Shown piece after piece: positions 59,333 to 64,000 of a DNA stretch of 64,000 nt. The translations under genes were made by a program, and so were the position numbers. Under the pieces are notes generated by a model. The model had not been told where the DNA came from, ran no database searches, and was given only the letters and a program-made list of their open reading frames with translations. This stretch comes from Palsa-504 sp963847965 (GTDB lineage Bacteria; Actinomycetota; Actinomycetes; Streptosporangiales; Streptosporangiaceae), in contig CAWKCG010000012.1 in assembly GCA_963847965.1 (NCBI GenBank), positions 1-64,000 on the forward strand, given 5' to 3'. The stretch's first letter is position 1, and each line of letters begins with the position of its first letter.

Positions 59333-60454
59333 ATGTCCCGTAGGACCAGCCCCCCGTTCCGCGCCGACCACGTCGGGAGCCTGCTGCGCCCGCCCGGGCT
59401 GCTGGCGGCCCGCGACGATTTCGCCGCCGGGCGGATCACCGCCGGCCAGCTACGGGCGATCGAGGACGAGGAGATCGGTCGCGCAGTGCGGATGCAGGAG
59501 GAGGTCGGCCTCCAGTCCGCCACCGACGGCGAGTTCCGCCGCGCCACCTGGCACATGGACTTCATCTACGCCCTGGGCGGCGTCTCCAAGGCCCCCGGTC
59601 ATCTCAAGGTCAAGTTCACCAATCCATCCGGAACCATCGAATGGACCCCGGCCGCGCTGCACGTCGGCAGCAAGGTCCATCTGGACGACACGATCTTCGG
59701 CGAGGACTTCACGTTCGTGAGGTCCCGAGTGACGACCGCCGTGCCCAAGCAGACGATCCCGTCGCCGAACATGGTGCACTACCGCGGCGGCCCGGCCATG
59801 CTGGACCCGGCGGTCTACCCGGACATCGAGGAGTTCTGGGCCGACCTGGCCGCCGCCTACGCCGACGAGGTAGCCCGGCTGGCTGCCCTGGGGTGTACCT
59901 ACCTCCAGTTCGACGACACCAGCCTGGCCTACCTCAACGACCCGGCCCAGCGCGCCGAGATCACCGCCCGCGGCGAGGACGCCGACCACCTGCACCATCG
60001 CTACATCAGCCAGATCAACGCCGCCGTCAAGGACAAGCCCGCCGGGATGGCCATCACCACGCACATGTGCCGCGGCAACTTCCGGTCCTCGTGGGCCGCC
60101 TCCGGCGGTTACGACTTCGTGGCCGAGGCGCTGTTCTCCGAGCTCGACGTGGACGGCTTCTTCCTCGAGTACGACGACGAGCGCTCAGGGAGCTTCGAGC
60201 CCCTCCGCTTCGTCCCCAAGGGCAAGCAGGTCGTCCTGGGCCTGGTCACCACCAAGCGCCCCGAGCTCGAGTCCAAGGACGACCTGAAGCGCCGCGTCGA
60301 GGAGGCGGCCAAGTACGTCCCCCTGGACCAGCTGTGCCTATCCGGCCAGTGCGGCTTCTCCTCCACCTCCGAAGGCAACGCCCTGACCGCCGACGACCAG
60401 CTAGCCAAACTCCGCCTGATCGTCGACACCGCCCGTGAGATTTGGGGCGACTGA
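59333..60454 (+). CDS. MetE-like cobalamin-independent methyltransferase
   Basis: 373 residues, corresponding to the catalytic half of cobalamin-independent methionine synthase (as in YxjG-type proteins), not full-length MetE. FRADHVGSLLRPPGLLAARD at the start; zinc-site candidates in ITTHMCRGNF, the Glu of FFLEYDDERSG and CLSGQCGFSSTSEGN at the end. Likely a methyl transfer to a thiol such as homocysteine. ATG 59333 with AAAGG 7 bases upstream. The 250-base leader holds several GC hairpins but no riboswitch I can identify. Confidence 0.85.
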   Translation: MSRRTSPPFRADHVGSLLRPPGLLAARDDFAAGRITAGQLRAIEDEEIGRAVRMQEEVGLQSATDGEFRRATWHMDFIYALGGVSKAPGHLKVKFTNPSGTIEWTPAALHVGSKVHLDDTIFGEDFTFVRSRVTTAVPKQTIPSPNMVHYRGGPAMLDPAVYPDIEEFWADLAAAYADEVARLAALGCTYLQFDDTSLAYLNDPAQRAEITARGEDADHLHHRYISQINAAVKDKPAGMAITTHMCRGNFRSSWAASGGYDFVAEALFSELDVDGFFLEYDDERSGSFEPLRFVPKGKQVVLGLVTTKRPELESKDDLKRRVEEAAKYVPLDQLCLSGQCGFSSTSEGNALTADDQLAKLRLIVDTAREIWGD

Positions 60455-60518
60455 GAGCCAGTGGACGGGACTACCGGCCTGTAGGAGCGCGCTCGGGGTC
60501 GTCTGCGAAGCTGTGGTC

Positions 60519-61343
60519 ATGCCGTGGATCGACCTTGAGGGTGCCGTCAACGCACGAGACCTGGGCGGCCTGCCGACCGAGGACGGGCGCCAGACCCTCG
60601 GCGGCAGGCTGCTGCGCGCGGACAACCTGCAGGACCTTTCGCCAGCTGACGTGGTGAAGCTGGTGCGGGACATCGGCGTGACCACGGTGGTCGACCTGCG
60701 CAGCTCGGCCGAACTGGCGTCCGAGGGCCCCGCCCCGCTGGACGCCGTCCCTGGCGTCCGCCACGCTCATCACCCGGTGATACCCGAACTCGGATCGGCC
60801 ACCGATGCGGTCGCCGGCGCCCTGCTCACCAGGATCGGCCAGGACCGGTCCCGCTTCCCCGACGATCCCACCTGCGGGCACTATCTCGGTTACCTGGAAG
60901 ATCGTCCCGACCAGGTGGTGGCCGCGCTGCAGACCATCGCGCGGGACCCGGGCGCGGCGCTGGTCCACTGCGCGGCGGGCAAGGACAGGACCGGAGTGGT
61001 GGTGGCGCTCGCCCTGACCGCCGCCGGCGTCCGGCCGGACGCCGTCATCGCCGACTACGCCGCGACGGGCGATCGGATCGAAGCCATCCTGGCCCGGCTG
61101 CGCAGGTCGCGGACGTACGCCAGGGACATCGACAGCCAGCCGGCCGTCCCGCACGTGGCGCGCCCGGAGACGATGGCGGCGTTCCTGCAGCAGATGGATG
61201 CACGCTACGGCGGGGTGGTCAGATGGCTGGCCGATCACGGCTTCGTCGACGACGACTTGCGCCTGCTCCGGGCCAAACTCCGCCATGACGCAGGCCCTCA
61301 GGCCGCGCAACTACCGGATGTCTCACCCGGCTCAGCGGCGTAG
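60519..61343 (+). CDS. Tyrosine-protein phosphatase (MptpB/DSP type)
   Basis: About 274 residues. NARDLGGLPTEDGRQTLGGR then LLRADNLQDLSPADVVKLV are typical of the Y_phosphatase3/MptpB family, and VHCAAGKDRTGVVVALALTA is the catalytic P-loop HCxxGKDRTG. C-terminal helices with RYGGVVRWLADHGFVDDDLR close the fold. Such enzymes dephosphorylate Tyr residues or phosphoinositides. ATG 60519 is used; no good ribosome binding site. Separate from the next operon. Confidence 0.88.
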   Translation: MPWIDLEGAVNARDLGGLPTEDGRQTLGGRLLRADNLQDLSPADVVKLVRDIGVTTVVDLRSSAELASEGPAPLDAVPGVRHAHHPVIPELGSATDAVAGALLTRIGQDRSRFPDDPTCGHYLGYLEDRPDQVVAALQTIARDPGAALVHCAAGKDRTGVVVALALTAAGVRPDAVIADYAATGDRIEAILARLRRSRTYARDIDSQPAVPHVARPETMAAFLQQMDARYGGVVRWLADHGFVDDDLRLLRAKLRHDAGPQAAQLPDVSPGSAA

Positions 61344-61422
61344 AAACGGCCCCGCCTAGTCATATACCAACCCGACCCGCAACGGACGCCGGGCCGCCAT
61401 GGGCTTGATACCTCCCGTTCGT

Positions 61423-61457
61423 CTTGGCTAGCCATCATCTCGACTTGTCTAGCCAAG
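61423..61457 (+). promoter_or_regulatory. Tandem GntR/HutC-like operators before the ABC operon
   Basis: Two near-identical elements, CTTGGCTAGCCA (61423-61434) and CTTGTCTAGCCA (61444-61455), start exactly 21 bases apart, so both face the same side of the helix. Each is centred on CTAG with near-symmetric flanks, and the pair also forms a 9-bp inverted repeat (CTTGGCTAG / CTAGCCAAG). The TTGTCTAG-type core resembles GntR/HutC sites. 49 bases before the gene. Confidence 0.55.
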
Positions 61458-61505
61458 CTCCGGCGTACTGGTCCCTACCCGGGGACCGTGGTTTGGGAGG
61501 GAACT

Positions 61506-62657
61506 TTGCGCGCAAGGCACGCGATAGCGGCGACTGCCGCGGTCGCCTCAGGCCTGCTGCTTACCGCTGCATGCTCCTCGAGCTCCAGCAGCAGTAGCAG
61601 TAGCAGTACTACTACAACCAGCAGTTGCAACTGGGCGACCGCCACCTCCGCTGCATCCTGCGGTGGCATGAGCGCCCTGGTCGCGGCGGCCGAGAAGGAA
61701 GGCCAGCTCAACGTCATCACGCTGCCGTCCAACTGGGCCAACTACGGCGCGATCATTTCGGACTTCTCCGCCAAGTACCACATCCACATCACCGACGCGA
61801 ACCCGGACGGGTCCAGCCAGGACGAGCTCAACGCCGTCAACCAGCTCAAGGGCCAGAGCCGCGCTCCCGACGTCCTTGACGTGGGCACCGCGTTCGCGGT
61901 CAAGGGCGACCAGGAAGGCATCCTGGCCCCCTACCAGGTAGCGACCTACAGCAACATCCCGTCCGACGCCAAGGCGTCCGACGCCACCTGGTACGCCGAC
62001 TACGGCGGGTACGTCGCGATCGGCTACAACTCGGCGACGGTCAAGACCCCGCCGACCACCTTCAAGTCCCTGCTCAACCCGATCTACAAGAACGAGATCG
62101 CCATCAACGGCAACCCGACCCAGGCGAACGCGGCGTTCTCGGCCGTGTACGCGGCGGCGCTGGCCAACGGCGGCTCGCTCAACAACATCGCGCCCGGCAT
62201 CGCCTTCTTCAAGCAGCTGCACTCCGAGGGCAACTTCGTGCCGGTCACGGCCAGCGCGGCGACCATGGAGAGCGGCCAGACGCCGATCATCATCTGGTGG
62301 GACTACCTACTGGCGTCCGAGATCGGAACCAGCGTCAAGACCCTCAAGATCGTGATCCCGACGGACGGCGTGTACGCCTCCTACTACGACCAGGCCATCA
62401 GCAAGTACGCCCCGGACCCGGCCGCGGCCAGGCTCTGGGAGGAGTACCTGTACTCCGCCACCGGCCAGAACCTCTGGCTCGAGGGAGAGGCCCGGCCGAT
62501 CGAGCTGTCGACCCTCGTGTCCGACGGTACGGTCAATCAGGCGGCCCTGAAGGCCCTGCCGCCCGCTCCGGCCGGCACGGTCACCTTCCCCACCCAGGCG
62601 CAAGCGGCGGCGGCGGAGAACGTCGTCGCGCAGCAATGGTCCAGCGTGATCGGTTAG
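61506..62657 (+). CDS. ABC transporter substrate-binding lipoprotein
   Basis: About 383 residues. Lipobox SGLLLTAACSSSS followed by a long Ser/Thr linker, then a family-1/6-type binding protein (MSALVAAAEKEGQLNVITLP, FKSLLNPIYKNEIAINGNPT, QTPIIIWWDYLLASEI) related to iron-, thiamine-, polyamine- or aminoethylphosphonate-binding proteins. TTG 61506 has GGGAGGG four bases upstream; GTG 61488 is the alternative. Ligand cannot be read from the sequence. Starts an operon with two permeases. Confidence 0.85.
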   Translation: MRARHAIAATAAVASGLLLTAACSSSSSSSSSSSTTTTSSCNWATATSAASCGGMSALVAAAEKEGQLNVITLPSNWANYGAIISDFSAKYHIHITDANPDGSSQDELNAVNQLKGQSRAPDVLDVGTAFAVKGDQEGILAPYQVATYSNIPSDAKASDATWYADYGGYVAIGYNSATVKTPPTTFKSLLNPIYKNEIAINGNPTQANAAFSAVYAAALANGGSLNNIAPGIAFFKQLHSEGNFVPVTASAATMESGQTPIIIWWDYLLASEIGTSVKTLKIVIPTDGVYASYYDQAISKYAPDPAAARLWEEYLYSATGQNLWLEGEARPIELSTLVSDGTVNQAALKALPPAPAGTVTFPTQAQAAAAENVVAQQWSSVIG

Positions 62658-62660
62658 CAA

Positions 62661-63611
62661 GTGGACCAGACTGTAGCGGCCCCGGGATCCCTCGAGGATC
62701 CCGGGGCCCTCGGCTCAGGCCCGGCCGCATCCGGGCCGCCCGCGAGGCTAACCGCGCTGGGTGTCCTGCGCTGGCTGCGCCGGGTGGCCGGGGTCGTGCC
62801 GTTCGGGGCCTACGTGACGCTCGGCTTGCTGTTGCCGATGGTCGCGGTCACGGTCGGGGCCTTCCAGAACAACAGCGGCGGCTTCACGCTGAGCAACGTC
62901 AACACCGCCACCCACGGCATCTACCTGCACGGGTTCTGGCAGAGCATCATCTTGTCCGTGCTCGCCTCCATCCTGCCGGGGATCTTCGGGCTGGTGATCG
63001 CGTACGCGATCTTCACCGCCAAGCACGGGAACCTGCTGCGCCAGGTGACGATCACCGCCTCCGGCGTGTTCGCCAACTTCGGCGGCGTGCCGCTGGCCTT
63101 CTTGTTCATCGCCACCCTCGGCTCCGGCGGGCTCGCCACCCAGTGGCTCACCGACCTCGGGTTCAACCCGTACAACCACGGCTTCAGCCTGTACACGCTC
63201 GCCGGCGTCGTGGTGGTCTACATGTACTTCCAGATCCCGCTGATGGTGCTGATCATCCTGCCGGCCCTGGAGGGGCTGCGCCCGGCGTGGCGTGAGGCCG
63301 CGGAGAACGTGGGCGCGGGCAGCTGGCAGTACTGGCGCTACGTAGGCGGCCCGGTGCTGCTGCCCTCGTTCCTCGGCTGCCTGCTGCTCCTGTTCGGCAG
63401 CGGGTTGTCCGCCTACGCGACCGCCGAAGCCCTGACCAACGGGGCCATCCCCCTGACCTCCATCCAGATCGGGTCGTTCCTGAACGGGAACGTCATCGCC
63501 GGCCAGGAGAACGTCGGCAAGGCGCTCGGCCTGGGGATGGTCGTCATCATCGCGATCGCGATGGTCATCTACGTCGCGCTCCAGCGGAGGGCCGCTAAAT
63601 GGCTGCGATAG
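62661..63611 (+). CDS. ABC transporter permease 1
   Basis: 316 residues, about six helices (YVTLGLLLPMVAVTVGAF, SIILSVLASILPGIFGLVIA, GVVVVYMYFQIPLMVLIILP). EAA loop: LEGLRPAWREAAENVGAGSW. Type I importer permease of the spermidine/putrescine-iron-phosphonate class. GTG 62661 follows the binding-protein stop by three bases. Its stop overlaps the start of the second permease by 13 bases. Confidence 0.87.
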   Translation: MDQTVAAPGSLEDPGALGSGPAASGPPARLTALGVLRWLRRVAGVVPFGAYVTLGLLLPMVAVTVGAFQNNSGGFTLSNVNTATHGIYLHGFWQSIILSVLASILPGIFGLVIAYAIFTAKHGNLLRQVTITASGVFANFGGVPLAFLFIATLGSGGLATQWLTDLGFNPYNHGFSLYTLAGVVVVYMYFQIPLMVLIILPALEGLRPAWREAAENVGAGSWQYWRYVGGPVLLPSFLGCLLLLFGSGLSAYATAEALTNGAIPLTSIQIGSFLNGNVIAGQENVGKALGLGMVVIIAIAMVIYVALQRRAAKWLR

Positions 63612-64000
63612 CTCGCCGAGGGGGTCTGGGGGGCCAGGGGGGTTCGGGGGGACGGGCAGTCCCACCGAGATCGGGGGGATCCCGGGGGGTCGTCCCCCCG
63701 GGGCTAGCACTGCGCTGGGTGGTCCTCCTCCTCGCCGCCGCGTACTTCCTCATCCCGCTGTGGTCCGCGCTGCGGTTCGCCGGGATCAGCGCCTTCGGTT
63801 CGGTGATCGGCTTCGCCGGCTTCGCGTCGTCGCTGTGGCTGTCGGTCAAGCTCGCGATCATCACCACCCTGATCACGATCGCGCTCATGCTGCCGACGGC
63901 CGTCTACGTCCACCTGCGGCTGCCGAAGGTCCGGCGGCTCCTCGAGGGGATCACGATCTTGCCGATCGTCATCCCGCCGGTAGTGCTGATCGTGGGCGTG
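63599..64000 (+). CDS. ABC transporter permease 2 (3' partial)
   Basis: ATG 63599 overlaps the end of permease 1. After a Gly/Arg/Pro lead that is the product of a G/C-tract repeat, TM helices begin: LRWVVLLLAAAYFLIPLWSA, then FASSLWLSVKLAIITTLITI and VIPPVVLIVGV at the window edge. Frame open to base 64000. Partner permease of the same importer; an ATPase is expected beyond the window. Confidence 0.85.
   Translation, partial: MAAIARRGGLGGQGGSGGRAVPPRSGGSRGVVPPGLALRWVVLLLAAAYFLIPLWSALRFAGISAFGSVIGFAGFASSLWLSVKLAIITTLITIALMLPTAVYVHLRLPKVRRLLEGITILPIVIPPVVLIVGV
63617..63705. repeat. G/C-tract palindromic repeat, copy 3 (inside permease 2)
   Basis: GGGGG blocks, then TTC, GGGGGG, ACGGGCAGT, CCCACC, GAGATC, GGGGGG, ATCCC and the hairpin GGGGGGTCGTCCCCCC. 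In sense orientation; it encodes residues about 7-36 of the permease ahead of the first helix without breaking the frame. Confidence 0.82.

Noticed and set aside
61560..61625. Serine/threonine codon repeat after the lipobox taken as a microsatellite
   Set aside because: A flexible Ser/Thr linker after the lipid-anchored Cys is normal for actinobacterial binding lipoproteins.
1..64000. CRISPR arrays, rRNA or tRNA genes
   Set aside because: No regularly spaced short repeats and no recognisable tRNA or rRNA segments were seen by eye; a covariance-model scan would be needed to exclude a tRNA.

Overview
The window is a 64-kb piece of a very high-GC actinomycete chromosome. Mycofactocin genes, an F420-type LLM oxidoreductase, a menaquinone-type isochorismate synthase, DUF3040 and Rv2578c-like proteins and many GTG/TTG starts all point to Actinomycetota. 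A filamentous, Streptosporangiales-like lineage is plausible, but the sequence alone does not prove it.

Layout. 0-8.8 kb: the end of an aerobic CO dehydrogenase locus. It holds the 3' part of form I coxL (AYRCSFR active-site loop), an XdhC/CoxF-like factor with a YHS tail, coxG, a run of five one-helix membrane microproteins, two small conserved genes, a membrane-anchored DUF929 thioredoxin-like protein, and an opposing coxD (MoxR AAA+)/coxE (VWA) pair. 8.9-24 kb: housekeeping and accessory genes, namely an APH remnant, TfoX-N, frameshifted isochorismate synthase, an MMPL transporter, an Rv2578c-type radical SAM protein (frameshifted), DUF3040, a P450, three DHA2 MFS pumps with palindromic operators, FmdB, TMEM175 and DUF1003 proteins. 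24.2-43.3 kb: a Tat-exported dimethylformamidase-like protein, then a mycofactocin locus (SDR, mftA, a fused mftB-mftC, mftF and, 12 kb away in opposite orientation, mftD). Between mftF and mftD lies a mobile island with a restriction-modification pair, an IS1182-like transposase, a 1.5-kb transposon-like element carrying a CmtR-like regulator and a CDF metal exporter, and a DUF222/HNH gene of the 13E12 type. About 500 bp of the mftF 3' end is duplicated, so the two copies bracket most of the island. 43.4-54.3 kb: a methyltransferase, a decayed nitronate monooxygenase, and a five-gene operon SWIM-DUF5691-MoxR AAA+-DUF5682-VWA of unknown function, followed by LON-like and SRPBCC genes. 54.4-64 kb: an LLM oxidoreductase, a PadR regulator, a molybdate/tungstate ABC transporter (a logical partner of the molybdenum CO dehydrogenase), a MetE-like methyltransferase, a tyrosine phosphatase, and an ABC uptake operon behind tandem GntR-like operators that runs off the window.

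Three features cut across the genes. A roughly 65-85-bp G/C-tract palindromic repeat occurs in frame inside three unrelated genes (10.75, 51.84 and 63.62 kb). At least nine genes carry one or more single-base frameshifts, which may be partly assembly error and partly real decay. The mftA and mftD promoters share a TGGCAC palindrome next to the -10 box, suggesting a common regulator.
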